Notes: generated by a model not told the origin, from the letters alone. 49,993 nt of DNA from an uncultured Eubacterium sp. (GCA_910577225.1 CAJTMV010000034.1:1-49993), one strand, 5' to 3'; counted from the stretch's first letter, positions 7,290 through 18,426 are shown. Numbers and translations: made by a program.

Positions 7290-10200
7290 ATGTACAAGGA
7301 TGTATGGAAGAAATTCGGGGTGAAAGCGCTGATTGTATTGTGTTCTGTACTGCTGGTAGGCGGCGTGGCGATTGCGGCGCCAAGGCTGCGGGCGGATGTG
7401 GGCACGAAGTATTCTTTGTCGGAGCTGCAGCAATGGTATAATGCAGACCCGACAAATAATATTGTTGTGAAGGATGTGTACTATAGCACAAATCCGGCGG
7501 ACAATATACCAAGGTCGATTACTGTAAAGAGCGGTTCGGGAATTTCAGTAGAGCTCACACCAGATTATTTCGATAATAGTATAGATAATGTAACGGTAGG
7601 AGCCGGATCTTCATTAAATAAGGCGGGCGAGGTTACGCTGACGATAAGAGCAAAGGCTGGACTTGGTATGGATTCACCGATTAATCCAGGCGGTGAGTTT
7701 ACATTTAAGTATACGATTAAGCCGAATTTGCTGCCGACAGGTAGCGAGGTGACATTTGAAACGGATAATCATAATGCATACGGAGCGCAGGAAACGGACT
7801 GGATTGTAAACGCAGAGGCAAACCAGCTGATGGCGACGAATATTATCGGCGTTTACTTAAAACAGGGAGAAACGAAAGTTCCGCTTGCCAAGGATGAGTA
7901 TGCGTTAAATATTACGAACACGCAGACGCTGGGTGATCGGGATGTGGATATTACATTGACGAACTATGCGCATACAATGGGCGGAACAGATCAGACCTGG
8001 AATTTGAAATGTAAAGTTGTAAAAGATATTACAAATACAGTATCAGGAACAAGTAGTGCGGATATAAAGGTGCTGGATCCGGAAACAAATCAGCAGCTTG
8101 CACAGAACTGTTATTCGCAAAGCGGTGACAGTAATCAGGTGGAAATTGTAGGTAATCGTTCGGCCAATTATGTAGGAAAGGCTGTACTGAATTTTGGCGG
8201 AGGCGGAAAAGGACCGGTCGTTAAGTTTGCGGATAATGAGTATATTAATGGATATAAAGAATATGATTCAGAAAATACCGGATATGAGTTTAAGCCGAAT
8301 TTGATTATAACGAATGAAGAAGAGGCTACAGGCGGACGTAATATCGGCAATAAGTATACAGCGACATATCGGATTATAGATGGAAATCGTAACCCTATAC
8401 CGGGAGCAACAGCCGGAACTGTTGAGATGACGATTACAGTTACAGACAGCGGAAGTAATTTTAACGGCCAGACAGCGACAAATACGCTGGAATATCAGGT
8501 TAGAAGGGATATCAGCGGCGCTGAATTTATCGAACCGGACGAACCGGGAGATTATACGTATTCTCCATCAGATGCTCATGCAAAGACGCCGAAAGTTAGT
8601 TTTGACGGTACAAACGCATTAAGAAGCAATGATGTAGGAAAGGTAGAATACTGGCTTGCGAAGAGACAGGATGAGACCTGGCAGGAAAGAAAACTGGTTC
8701 AGAATCCGAAGGATGCCGGAATTGTTTATATGAAGGTTTTCGGAAGTTTGGGAGAAACATCCCCGACAAATACAAATCTTGGCGGATATTACGGGGTGCT
8801 CGACGGCTATGGGAACAAACCTCATCAGCAAAGATATGGAAGATATACGATCAATGCATTGTCACTGGACGCAAATCAGCAGCTGCGCCTTCAGCAAAAT
8901 GAAAAAGTGCGTGTATTCCCAATCTCAGAAAAAGAACCGGAGATTAGTGAAAGTACCGGAGTAGCTTATCTGTTTAACGGGACTTATTACGATCCGATCG
9001 AACCAAAGGAAAGAGATATCGAATATACGGTCGAATTTTTTAAGGATGAGCAGTGTACTGTTCCAATTGAAGATACTGAGTGGAAGACACTGCCAACAGA
9101 TCAGACGTATTATGTAAAATATAAATTTATAAGTAACTATGACGGCGAACGTACCGCTCCATTTAAGATTCATGCATATACTGCGGCAGAAATAGATATT
9201 AGCTTTACAACTGATCCATGTACGGGCGGTTCCGAATGTACACCGGATACGTATGGCAGTGGACATATTTATAATGGACAGCCGCATCATCCGGCAATTA
9301 TTGTGAAGACGAACAGCAAGAGTACGACAAGCGGGGTAGAACTGACCGAAGGTACTGATTACGAAGTGTCTTACTCAGAGGACGTTACAAATGTAAATCC
9401 GGCGACTCCGGCGAAGGTAATTATTACCTTAAAGAGCAGTAAAGAAACAAAAGAAAAAGAATTTACTGTCAGTCCGTTGTCGATTGATAACGATACCGAT
9501 ACAAGTATAACGTTAAAACTCCCATCGTCAGAATATACAGGCAATCCGCCGAAACGTGTTTACAGCGGCAGGGCGAAACGGCCGAATCTTAAGAGTCTGA
9601 CATTTGGCAAGCCGGCGCTGGCTGATTCACTGACAATGAACAGCCTTGCAGAGTATGAGGCTCCGGATGCTCCGGCAGATACGGCAAGAGATGATTTTAA
9701 AGTATTAGGTTTGTTTGAACAGCAGGCAGATGGCTCATGGACAGAAGTCAGATATTCGACCAGACCAGAGCTGAGTCTGACAAAGAACTATCGTTTTAAA
9801 GTACAGGGTAATGGAAACTATAAGGACATTGGATACTCTGAACAGTTCCAGTTTGAGCAAAGAGATATTAACGAAGCGGAACGTGTGCAGCAGCCAGAAT
9901 CTATGCCGGATGCCGATAAGGATACTTCCATAGAGGATATTTTAAAATTCCTTAGAAGTAAAACGACAGGACTTAAGCTCAGGGATCTCGGCGATGAACT
10001 GGATATGAATGAGACTGGCAAGAGCGGAGATTATGAGATTCATATTGGTAAAGGTACAGATGAGGATAAGGAAAATACCTCGGGATATACAAATCCTGGA
10101 GATCTGCGTGCGACAGAGGGAAAGATTGTATACCAGATTGTCGGAACAGGCTGTTATACAGGTATTGTGAAAGATCAGGTACTTTATATCGGTCGGAATA

Positions 10201-13200
10201 TTGCAGACGCACTTTTATGGGAAGCGAATGAAGAAGTAAAGATTATAAACGGCGTAAGGAAATTAAAAAACTCTTATTCTGTGGATACAGCGACAGAATA
10301 TAACATTCCGTACTGGAAAGGAGGAGCAAACGAAAATAAAGCAAAGGCGGTATATCCGTTATACAATAAATCTGCGGTGAGTGAGACGCTGATCCAGGAT
10401 ACACATTATAAGGTATCCTATGGTAATGCGCAGGACAGAAATGAAGGTCAGGCAGAAGGACAGTATTGTGTTGCAACCTTGCAGGGGGTAAACGGATACT
10501 ATGGGACTTTGCAGTTTGAATTTGACATTAATGTAATCAGTATTGAGGACTGTGTGATAGATGTACAGCGTGTTGATTTCTGGTATGATGATGAGCAGGG
10601 CGCAGAGTGGATCTATACAGGCTCTGAGATAAAGCCGGATGTAAGAATCTATCCAAAAGGAACGGTAGAAGCTGATAAAACAAATGCGAACAGACTGGTT
10701 GAAGGGAAACATTACAAACTCGAATATAGTAAAAATACTGAGGCAAATGAAGAAAACTACGAAGACAAATCTGTGATTACAATTATTGGTTTATCTGCTT
10801 ATAGCGGCTCAAAAACAACCCGATCGTTCACCATACACAAACGGGATCTGAGTGTGAATGCGAATCAGGATCCGGAAGGTATAGGGACGATGGCGCCTTA
10901 TTTCCATATTAGAGAAGCGGAAGGAACGATTACGAAGGGCGACCGGCTGGGAGAGAAATATAATTATAAAACGACATCCACGGTTCTTCTTCCGGATGGT
11001 TCGTACGGATCTTCGAATGGCGTGTGCCCGCAGTTTGAATTATTGTATTATCCGGAAGGTACTGGCAATAATAAAGAACCAATTATATTGACGATTAACG
11101 CTGGATTTACATTAAGTTATCGAAAGAATACACATAAATATGATCATACAGATACCAACAATTATGCTCCGGCGGATTCTCCAGAGGTAATTGTTACAGC
11201 GCAGGGAAGAAACTTTAAAGGAAAGTTCCGGGTATATTTTGATATACAGCCAGTGAATCTGTCAGAGTGTATTATAAAGATGACAAGTAAGGATATTCCG
11301 TTTACAGGTTCCAGTGTTGCAGAACAGGTAAAAGCGCTTGTTCAGGTATACCAGCTGGAAGTGAATGATAAAGGAGAAGAGGTGGAGGTATTACTTCCGC
11401 AGGAACACGCAGAATCAAATGCGGCAGGCGCTCCGACTGTAAAAGAATATGAAATTAAGGTAGAAAATGATATTTTCGTACCGAATTTGTCAAATCAGGA
11501 AGCCGGAATGCCAATTGTCTGGATTGAAGCCACGAAAGAGGGTAACTGTATTGGTGATAAGAAGAAGAATCCGTATCAGTTTAATATTATTGGCGATCTG
11601 GCACGGGATCCATTAAAACATCCGGAAGGCGCTGCAAATTCAGAGATACATTTTGAAACAACGTATGTAGATTTTGCAAAACCATTTGATATTAAAACTG
11701 CATTAGAAAAGATTCAGGACTTAGAGTTCAGACAGAAAAATGCAGCTACAAATCAGTGGGTAACAAATAAACTGGATCCGGAATTTGATTATAATATCGA
11801 TCTGGACGCAAGCAGAATCGGATCCTATATGGCAACGGTAAGCGGTAAAGGAACATATGAAGGTAATATTAAAAATGTTCCGGTAGTTGTGAGAGCTAAT
11901 CTGAGCGACTTAAGCTATATGACATATGAGTATCCGAAGCCGTTTAGTTACGTTACCGGTCAGGCGATCGATTTTAAGAAGCTGATTCGGGTAAAATGCG
12001 GCGATGAATATTTGGAATATGGCACACATTATCAGTTTAGAGGAGGCGAGGAATCGCTGGATACTTTGCCGGGAAATAATTATCCGATTACGATCGAACC
12101 GGCAGGTGAAGGGAAAGATCAGGGTTATATTACAGGAGCATATGCGTTCACATATGATATTAAAGCCGGACTGGACAACAGCGCAGTGATAACAATAGGG
12201 AAATTTGATCCAGGTACTGAAGCCCGTTATGAATACGCACATGGTTATGACGTATTTAATCCTAATGCAGAGATAAAAGTAACTGTCGGCGGCACGGAGC
12301 TTCGTCCAAATAAGGATTATACGATTGAAATTATCGGCGATCTGAAAAACTGCGGACAGAAGACCATAAAGATTACAGGTATTAATTCTTATGCCGGAGA
12401 GACAACGAGAAACTTTACGATTTATCCGTATGATATTGGGCTGCATAAGGACGATATGAAAATAGCAGCCAAGGATTCCGTTGTTTTCAATGGAGCAGAG
12501 GCGTTTCCAGATCGAAACGTATACGTCACAGTAAGCGGCAATTCTCAGGAACTGAAGGCAGCTGGCGGCGAAAACGAAGAAGCCGGCGAATATGTGATTG
12601 AGAAAGATAGCGGTGATACTGTAAACTGGACACATGATCCGAATAACAAACCGACCTTTGCAATTCGCGGTATTGGTAACTACACGGGAAGACTTACCGG
12701 TAACGCATATACGATTAAACGGAAACCGATCTCAGATCCGGATATTGTATTTGCTGCGATCGATCCGCAGCCTTACCAGAATGGCAGAGAGATTCGTATG
12801 GTTCCGAAAGGAGTCTTTAACGAGAGGGATCTGCTGGGTGAACTGCGTGACCCGAATAAAGAAGATCAGTATCTGAACGCGCCGGGCAGTACGTCCAAAG
12901 AATTTACATGGACGTATGTAACGCAGGATCTCAAGAGCGTTGGCACAAAACAGGTTCTGATTGAAGGAATCGGCAATTTTACTGGAAGAATTGAATACTG
13001 GGAATATGAAGTAGTAGCGTTAGAGCTGAAAGATACGGTTTTAACATTTGATAATGAATCGCCGGTTTATGATGGCAGAGAACAGCTTCCATCCTTTAAG
13101 TTAACCTATGGTTCTGACACAATTGCGGTATTTACCGGAACACAGCTTGTTTCGGAATGGATTAAAAATCTGAAATACGAGTTCAGGGATAATATCGATG

Positions 13201-15740
13201 CAGGTACGGCAACTGTAAGAATATGGGTGGATGAAGGTAAAAATGATAACTACAGCGGAGAGAAGACAGCGACATTTACTATTTTGCCAGCATCGATCGC
13301 AGGTCATACGAAGTTTATGTACCGTCCGTCAGAATCAGACGGAAATGTAGATCTGAGCACTTACAAACTGAATCTGCCGTTTGATTATGAAAATCATAGT
13401 CTGGTACGGCCGAAATATGCGGTGGCAAATGAAGAAGGTAAATTGCCAGAGCTGCCGGCTGGCCAGGTAGGAATCTATTTTGATTTCGCGTCTAAGAGAA
13501 ATCATGGAGATTTTCTGATTGTTAGTAAGGACTATGAGGCTGACATCGAATATCAGTATGTAATGCCGGATACAGAGGATGAACCGGTAAGAGAAGAAGA
13601 TTATCCGGATCCGAATTACGGATATGCAGGTAAAGTAAAAGTAACGATCAAGGGTATGAAGAATTATACAGATACAGCCAGTTTCTGGTATTATATTGGA
13701 AAAGATATCAGTGCAGAAGCAAGTATCAGTATGTCTCCAACAACGACGGTATATAATTCACAGGCTCAGCCACCGGTTGTTAAAGTAACCGGAATCAACG
13801 ATGCAAGTGAATATAAGATCGCAAAATACAAAGATGAAATCGCAGTTAAGAATCTGATCGATGATAAAGGGTTTGTCAATGCAGGTACGTATTACATACG
13901 TGTCGAAGGAAATCCTGCTAACGGTACGTATGCAACGAAACCGCATACACTGACTTACACAATTACACCAAGAGCATTTTCTAATTCTCTTGTCATCGAC
14001 GGTTTCAAACGGGAATACTCTTATACGGGATATGAAATCTGTCCGGTAGGCATTTCCGTAACAGACTACATTGACAAGATCAAATACAGACTGACTGAAG
14101 ATGTAGACTACACATTAACGTATACAAACAACTTAAACGCAGGAACCGCATATATCAATATTAAAGGACAGAATAACTTCAGCGGAACGGCGACCGCGAA
14201 CTTTATGATCACAAGCTCTACGATCAGCGGCGGCTGGAACGGCTCCAATAGTTTCCTGGATCAGGGAACAGGTGAAATTTCAGGAGCTACAGCAGTGTCG
14301 CCTAACGACGTCAATCTGTCTATGGATACGATCGACGCGATGTACTATACCGGCAAGCCGGTATATCCGAAAGTATCGATTTCCGGTATGACGGAAAATG
14401 TGGATTATACGGTTACATTTGGCAACAATGTAGAAGTAGGTACAGCGGTAGCGACAATTAATGGTATCGGAAACAACAACGGTACGATTACAAAGAATTT
14501 CCGTATTATTGCACAGCTGTCGAAATGTACGATCTCACCGATTCCGGCACAGCAGTATACCGGTTCGGAAGTAAAACCTTCTCTGACTGTAAAATGTGGA
14601 AACACAATACTGATGGAAGGAACGGACTATAACGTAACGTATTCGAATAATATTAATATTGGTACAGCTACAGCAACGATTCGGGCACTGAATAATGCAA
14701 ATTATACAGGCACGGCGTCTGTGAAGTTTAGCATAGGTAATGATGTCGGCGGATTTATTATCAGCGGCTATGCACCGAGCTATGCGTATACAGGTAAAGC
14801 CATTACTCCGGGCGTGGTAGTCGAGACAGGAAGCAGAACACTGATACCTGGTACAGAGTATACCGTATCTTATTCAAACAATGTCAATGCAGGTACGGCA
14901 ACCATTACAGTGACAGGCGTCGGCAAATATTCTGGCAAGCAGACGGCGAATTTTGTAATCGAGCCGAAGAGCATGCAGAGTCTGGATACGACAGATGTTG
15001 CAGACCGGACTTATACAGGCGATGCATATACGCCGGATATTACGGTAAGCGACGGCGGTAAAGTACTGACCAAAGGCGTGGATTATACGGTAACGTATTC
15101 GAATAATACGAATCCTGGTGTGGCTACGATTAAGATTCAGGGTACGAGCAGCAATTACACAGGAACAAAGATTATCAGCTTTAGGATTTCCGCTGTTGCA
15201 GTCAAAGGACTGAAGGCTTCGAATGTGAAGTATAACAGTATGAAGCTGAAATGGACGAAGCAGGGTTATGCAGATGGCTATCAGCTCTGTGATTCCAAAT
15301 CGAAAGTTATTAAAAACGTGAAGACGAACAGCGTTACCATTACGGGACTTTCCGCAGGAAAGACTTATAAGTATAAAGTAAGATCTTATATCCGCAATGC
15401 GGACGGAACAAAATCTTACGGAGCATTTTCAGCGGTACTCAACGCGACAACGAAGCTGCGGACACCAAATGTTAAAGTAGTTTCAAATGCGAAGGGGCAG
15501 GCTCGCATTAGCTGGTCGAAAGTATCAGGAGCGTCCGGATATGAGATCTATTATAAGAAATCTTCCGGCGCGAAGTACAAGAAGTTAAAGACTGTAAACA
15601 ATCCGAATATCCGGGTATGTACCGTACGCGGTATGAAGAGCGGCGACAGAGCATATTTCCGTATTCGAGCATTCAGAAAGAATGGCAGCAAGAAAGTTTA
15701 CAGTTCACTGAATCCATTAAAGGTAATTACGGTGAAATAA
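7290..15740 (+). CDS. Giant secreted MBG/Ig-like repeat surface protein with Fn3 domains
   Basis: 2816 residues. Residues 1-35 are a signal peptide (basic MYKDVWKKFGVK, then a hydrophobic core LIVLCSVLLVGG). The body consists of beta-rich modules of about 80-100 residues with the MBG-type signature 'YTG...P.V.V...L..G.DYTVSYSNN.NAGTATI.I.G.G.YSG', clearest from about residue 2300 to 2630 and more divergent before. Two fibronectin type III domains follow (about 2635-2715 and 2720-2816, each with a GLSAGKTYKYKVRSY-like strand). There is no LPxTG-type signal or C-terminal membrane span, so it is secreted or held by non-covalent or partner interactions. The start has GGAGAGGATGG upstream. It is followed after eight bases by a sortase gene, so the two are probably co-transcribed. 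Adhesion or a cell-surface scaffold role is inferred from architecture only. Confidence 0.85.
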   Translation: MYKDVWKKFGVKALIVLCSVLLVGGVAIAAPRLRADVGTKYSLSELQQWYNADPTNNIVVKDVYYSTNPADNIPRSITVKSGSGISVELTPDYFDNSIDNVTVGAGSSLNKAGEVTLTIRAKAGLGMDSPINPGGEFTFKYTIKPNLLPTGSEVTFETDNHNAYGAQETDWIVNAEANQLMATNIIGVYLKQGETKVPLAKDEYALNITNTQTLGDRDVDITLTNYAHTMGGTDQTWNLKCKVVKDITNTVSGTSSADIKVLDPETNQQLAQNCYSQSGDSNQVEIVGNRSANYVGKAVLNFGGGGKGPVVKFADNEYINGYKEYDSENTGYEFKPNLIITNEEEATGGRNIGNKYTATYRIIDGNRNPIPGATAGTVEMTITVTDSGSNFNGQTATNTLEYQVRRDISGAEFIEPDEPGDYTYSPSDAHAKTPKVSFDGTNALRSNDVGKVEYWLAKRQDETWQERKLVQNPKDAGIVYMKVFGSLGETSPTNTNLGGYYGVLDGYGNKPHQQRYGRYTINALSLDANQQLRLQQNEKVRVFPISEKEPEISESTGVAYLFNGTYYDPIEPKERDIEYTVEFFKDEQCTVPIEDTEWKTLPTDQTYYVKYKFISNYDGERTAPFKIHAYTAAEIDISFTTDPCTGGSECTPDTYGSGHIYNGQPHHPAIIVKTNSKSTTSGVELTEGTDYEVSYSEDVTNVNPATPAKVIITLKSSKETKEKEFTVSPLSIDNDTDTSITLKLPSSEYTGNPPKRVYSGRAKRPNLKSLTFGKPALADSLTMNSLAEYEAPDAPADTARDDFKVLGLFEQQADGSWTEVRYSTRPELSLTKNYRFKVQGNGNYKDIGYSEQFQFEQRDINEAERVQQPESMPDADKDTSIEDILKFLRSKTTGLKLRDLGDELDMNETGKSGDYEIHIGKGTDEDKENTSGYTNPGDLRATEGKIVYQIVGTGCYTGIVKDQVLYIGRNIADALLWEANEEVKIINGVRKLKNSYSVDTATEYNIPYWKGGANENKAKAVYPLYNKSAVSETLIQDTHYKVSYGNAQDRNEGQAEGQYCVATLQGVNGYYGTLQFEFDINVISIEDCVIDVQRVDFWYDDEQGAEWIYTGSEIKPDVRIYPKGTVEADKTNANRLVEGKHYKLEYSKNTEANEENYEDKSVITIIGLSAYSGSKTTRSFTIHKRDLSVNANQDPEGIGTMAPYFHIREAEGTITKGDRLGEKYNYKTTSTVLLPDGSYGSSNGVCPQFELLYYPEGTGNNKEPIILTINAGFTLSYRKNTHKYDHTDTNNYAPADSPEVIVTAQGRNFKGKFRVYFDIQPVNLSECIIKMTSKDIPFTGSSVAEQVKALVQVYQLEVNDKGEEVEVLLPQEHAESNAAGAPTVKEYEIKVENDIFVPNLSNQEAGMPIVWIEATKEGNCIGDKKKNPYQFNIIGDLARDPLKHPEGAANSEIHFETTYVDFAKPFDIKTALEKIQDLEFRQKNAATNQWVTNKLDPEFDYNIDLDASRIGSYMATVSGKGTYEGNIKNVPVVVRANLSDLSYMTYEYPKPFSYVTGQAIDFKKLIRVKCGDEYLEYGTHYQFRGGEESLDTLPGNNYPITIEPAGEGKDQGYITGAYAFTYDIKAGLDNSAVITIGKFDPGTEARYEYAHGYDVFNPNAEIKVTVGGTELRPNKDYTIEIIGDLKNCGQKTIKITGINSYAGETTRNFTIYPYDIGLHKDDMKIAAKDSVVFNGAEAFPDRNVYVTVSGNSQELKAAGGENEEAGEYVIEKDSGDTVNWTHDPNNKPTFAIRGIGNYTGRLTGNAYTIKRKPISDPDIVFAAIDPQPYQNGREIRMVPKGVFNERDLLGELRDPNKEDQYLNAPGSTSKEFTWTYVTQDLKSVGTKQVLIEGIGNFTGRIEYWEYEVVALELKDTVLTFDNESPVYDGREQLPSFKLTYGSDTIAVFTGTQLVSEWIKNLKYEFRDNIDAGTATVRIWVDEGKNDNYSGEKTATFTILPASIAGHTKFMYRPSESDGNVDLSTYKLNLPFDYENHSLVRPKYAVANEEGKLPELPAGQVGIYFDFASKRNHGDFLIVSKDYEADIEYQYVMPDTEDEPVREEDYPDPNYGYAGKVKVTIKGMKNYTDTASFWYYIGKDISAEASISMSPTTTVYNSQAQPPVVKVTGINDASEYKIAKYKDEIAVKNLIDDKGFVNAGTYYIRVEGNPANGTYATKPHTLTYTITPRAFSNSLVIDGFKREYSYTGYEICPVGISVTDYIDKIKYRLTEDVDYTLTYTNNLNAGTAYINIKGQNNFSGTATANFMITSSTISGGWNGSNSFLDQGTGEISGATAVSPNDVNLSMDTIDAMYYTGKPVYPKVSISGMTENVDYTVTFGNNVEVGTAVATINGIGNNNGTITKNFRIIAQLSKCTISPIPAQQYTGSEVKPSLTVKCGNTILMEGTDYNVTYSNNINIGTATATIRALNNANYTGTASVKFSIGNDVGGFIISGYAPSYAYTGKAITPGVVVETGSRTLIPGTEYTVSYSNNVNAGTATITVTGVGKYSGKQTANFVIEPKSMQSLDTTDVADRTYTGDAYTPDITVSDGGKVLTKGVDYTVTYSNNTNPGVATIKIQGTSSNYTGTKIISFRISAVAVKGLKASNVKYNSMKLKWTKQGYADGYQLCDSKSKVIKNVKTNSVTITGLSAGKTYKYKVRSYIRNADGTKSYGAFSAVLNATTKLRTPNVKVVSNAKGQARISWSKVSGASGYEIYYKKSSGAKYKKLKTVNNPNIRVCTVRGMKSGDRAYFRIRAFRKNGSKKVYSSLNPLKVITVK

Positions 15741-15748
15741 GCAGAAGC

Positions 15749-16900
15749 ATGAGTGAAAAATACAAAATAGGCGATTATGAATTTAATACCTATGAAGAGT
15801 ATCTTGCGGCGCAGGAAGACGTAAAGAAAATTGACTTCATTACGAAGGAAGTGGACATTACGGATGCCGATGTCGCCGTAAGACTCTACACTCTGATCAG
15901 GAATAAGGAGATTGTGTTCCGCAGTAAGGTGGGGCTTTCCTTTTCCTGGTATCTGACGGACGTTCTGGCAAAAAATTCCCAGAAATTGCTGGAAGAGAGC
16001 CGTAAGAAAGAGGAGCAGAAGGAGCAGGGCAAGAAGCTGGGAATGGCGGGCGGCCTTTGCATTCTGGCTGCGGTAGTTTGTCTGGGATATTATGGATTTA
16101 CGCTGTGGCAGGAGCATCTGGAGAGTCAGGAATTTGAACGGTTACAGAGTATGCAGAATCTGACCGGTCAGATGATACAGGACTCTTATGCGGACGAGGA
16201 AAGCGCGGCAGCTGCCGGACAAAACGCTGGGCAGACAGATGGTTCTGATGCAGAAAAAAAGCAGAAAGATGCAGAAAACAAGAAGAAAGCAAAGAAAAAG
16301 GCGGCTGCTGAAAAGCCGGCGGTCTTAAAGAAATATAAAGATCTGTATGAGCAGAATAAAGATCTGGCAGGCTGGCTGTCCATTGCCGGAACAAATATCA
16401 ATTATCCGGTAATGCAGACAGGCGAAAAGAATGGGGATTTTTATCTGCATCATGATTTTGAGAAAAAAGAAAGTGATCATGGCACATTATTTATTGATGT
16501 GAGAAATGACTATGTCGATCGGGATACGAATCTGATTATTTATGGACATAATATGAGAGATGGTACGATGTTTGGCGGTTTGAAAAGTTTTATGGATAAA
16601 AACTATTTTGAACAGCATCCCGAACTGGTATTTGACACGATCTATGAAAAAGCAAAGTATCGCATTGTGGCAGTGTGTCTGTCCAAAGTGAATTATCAGG
16701 ATGATCATGCATTCCGTTATTATAATTTTCTGAATGCCGGCAGCAGAGAAGAATTTCAGGCATTTCTGGCGAATATCCAGCAGCTGACGGTATTCGACCA
16801 AAAGATTGACATTTCGTATGGGGATGAACTGCTGACATTATCGACATGCAACAGTTATATACAGGATGGCCGGCTGTTCCTCATTGCGAAGAAGGAGTGA
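15749..16900 (+). CDS. Class B sortase
   Basis: 383 residues, starting at ATG 15749, eight bases after the giant gene's stop; the ribosome site is weak, suggesting translational coupling. The N-terminal cytoplasmic segment (about 90 residues, Lys/Glu-rich at its end) precedes one membrane span (MAGGLCILAAVVCLGYYGF), then a Lys/Ala-rich linker and the sortase fold. The catalytic residues are visible: His267 in YGHNM, Cys367 in LLTLSTC, Arg375 in DGRLFLI. The NINYPVMQT and HGTLFIDVRN segments are typical of SrtB. Sortase B cleaves a sorting motif and joins the protein to the cell wall; the PKTGD protein encoded next is the obvious substrate. The long cytoplasmic N-terminal extension is unusual for class B enzymes. 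Confidence 0.92.
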   Translation: MSEKYKIGDYEFNTYEEYLAAQEDVKKIDFITKEVDITDADVAVRLYTLIRNKEIVFRSKVGLSFSWYLTDVLAKNSQKLLEESRKKEEQKEQGKKLGMAGGLCILAAVVCLGYYGFTLWQEHLESQEFERLQSMQNLTGQMIQDSYADEESAAAAGQNAGQTDGSDAEKKQKDAENKKKAKKKAAAEKPAVLKKYKDLYEQNKDLAGWLSIAGTNINYPVMQTGEKNGDFYLHHDFEKKESDHGTLFIDVRNDYVDRDTNLIIYGHNMRDGTMFGGLKSFMDKNYFEQHPELVFDTIYEKAKYRIVAVCLSKVNYQDDHAFRYYNFLNAGSREEFQAFLANIQQLTVFDQKIDISYGDELLTLSTCNSYIQDGRLFLIAKKE

Positions 16901-16905
16901 CGCAT

Positions 16906-18426
16906 ATGACGATTTCAAAAATGAAACAGAAATTTGCCATTATAATGGCATTGGCAATGGTATTATTCTGGATACCGTGTGAGAGCGTATTCGCATCGAA
17001 TACAAATATGACTATCTCCGGCGGCGTACTGACTGCGTATAATGGCGGAGGCGGTGCAGTCACGATCCCTTCGGATGTAACATCCATTGGCCCGAATGCT
17101 TTTGCAGGAAAGCCGATCAGCAGTGTCAGCATTCCAGGCAGTGTAAGAAGTATTGGGGACAGTGCATTTGCAAACTGTACAGCTCTTGCAAATGTTACAG
17201 TTCCAGGCAGTGTAACAAATATGGGCAGCGGCGTGTTTGCCGGCTGCAGCGGACTGAGCTCCGTCAGCATGCAGGCTTCGATTTCTGCTCTGCCGGCTTC
17301 GACGTTTAACGGATGCCGTTCACTGACCAGTATAGCGATTTCTGCCGGGATTACAAGCATTGGCAGCGGCGCCTTTTCAGGGTGCAGCAGCCTGAGTACA
17401 ATGTCTGTTCCTGCCGGAGTCAGCAGTATTGGAGACAGTGCATTTGCAAACTGCTCGAATCTGTCTGCTATTTCAATTCCGGCAAGTACGACTAATATTG
17501 GCGGCAGCGCGTTATCGGGCTGTTCGTCGTTATCTACGATTAATGTTGCGTCAGGCAATTCAGCGTATGCATCAGACGGGGGATGCCTCTATAATGCATC
17601 CAGAACGAGACTGATTATGGTTCCGGTAGGAAAATCGAGCGTAGCGCTTAATTCGGCAACAAAGATTATTGGCAGCGGCGCGCTGGCAGGATGCAGCAGA
17701 GTCACGTCTTTAACACTGCCGAATGGTCTGACCACGATTGAAAGCGGCGCCTTTTCCGGCAGCGGGATTCGTTCGATTACGATTCCGCGTTCGGTTACTT
17801 CCATAGGATCACAGTCTGGCTGGTCACCGGATGTGATTACCGGATACAGCAATACTGCAGCGGAGACATTTGCTGCATCTGCAGGATATACATTTTCCAG
17901 TCTGGATGGCGGCAGCTCTTCTGACAGCAGCGATGACAGTGCGGAAGATGATTCCTCTTCATCAACGGGAAGCACAAGTGTGGATCTGGGTGAAGATACC
18001 TCCAGCTCTGGCAGCAGCGGTTCGAATGATGATGTCGATGAAGAAGGAGCAGGAAGTACTTCGATCGATCTGGGCGGCTCTTCCAGCGGTTCGGGCAGCA
18101 GCACAGGTTCCGGCTCATCTGGCAGCACAGGCAGTTCGTCCGGCAGTGCAGGTTCCGGCTCATCCGGCAGCGGTTCGGGCAGTTCAGCCAGCAGCTCATC
18201 TGGCAGCACTGGCAGCACAGGTTCCGGCTCATCTGGCAGCACAGTCGTTAAGTCTGGCAGTACCGGCTCTTCGGGAGCATATGCAGGGACGACATCGAAT
18301 AGTCATACGTTAGACGAGACGCCAAAGACAGGGGACGGCTCTGTCGATCCAAAGCTGTTTTTGATATTTGGTCTGGTATTTGTTGGATGCGGACTTATGA
18401 TTGTTGGAAAAAAACAGGGCGTATAA
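16906..18426 (+). CDS. BspA-type leucine-rich repeat cell-wall protein with PKTGD sorting signal
   Basis: 506 residues. ATG 16906 lies eight bases after AAGGAG, which overlaps the sortase stop. A signal peptide (residues 1-27, ending near CESVFAS) is followed by about ten LRR_5 repeats of 23 residues (ITSIGSGAFSGCSSLSTMSV type) to about residue 300, then a Ser/Gly/Thr-rich stalk with acidic patches and two near-identical STS(V/I)DLG motifs. The C-terminus is a sorting signal: PKTGD (473-477), a hydrophobic span (LFLIFGLVFVGCGLMIV) and a basic tail GKKQGV. This is the expected substrate of the adjacent sortase B. BspA-type repeats usually mediate adhesion to host or matrix proteins. The stalk's repetitive codons (GGCAGC) could vary in length. 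Confidence 0.92.
   Translation: MTISKMKQKFAIIMALAMVLFWIPCESVFASNTNMTISGGVLTAYNGGGGAVTIPSDVTSIGPNAFAGKPISSVSIPGSVRSIGDSAFANCTALANVTVPGSVTNMGSGVFAGCSGLSSVSMQASISALPASTFNGCRSLTSIAISAGITSIGSGAFSGCSSLSTMSVPAGVSSIGDSAFANCSNLSAISIPASTTNIGGSALSGCSSLSTINVASGNSAYASDGGCLYNASRTRLIMVPVGKSSVALNSATKIIGSGALAGCSRVTSLTLPNGLTTIESGAFSGSGIRSITIPRSVTSIGSQSGWSPDVITGYSNTAAETFAASAGYTFSSLDGGSSSDSSDDSAEDDSSSSTGSTSVDLGEDTSSSGSSGSNDDVDEEGAGSTSIDLGGSSSGSGSSTGSGSSGSTGSSSGSAGSGSSGSGSGSSASSSSGSTGSTGSGSSGSTVVKSGSTGSSGAYAGTTSNSHTLDETPKTGDGSVDPKLFLIFGLVFVGCGLMIVGKKQGV

Noticed and set aside
17589..18242. Long minus-strand frame rich in Pro/Glu/Leu opposite the LRR protein stalk
   Set aside because: Mirror of the Ser/Gly-rich codons on the plus strand; the plus-strand gene has signal peptide, repeats and sorting signal.
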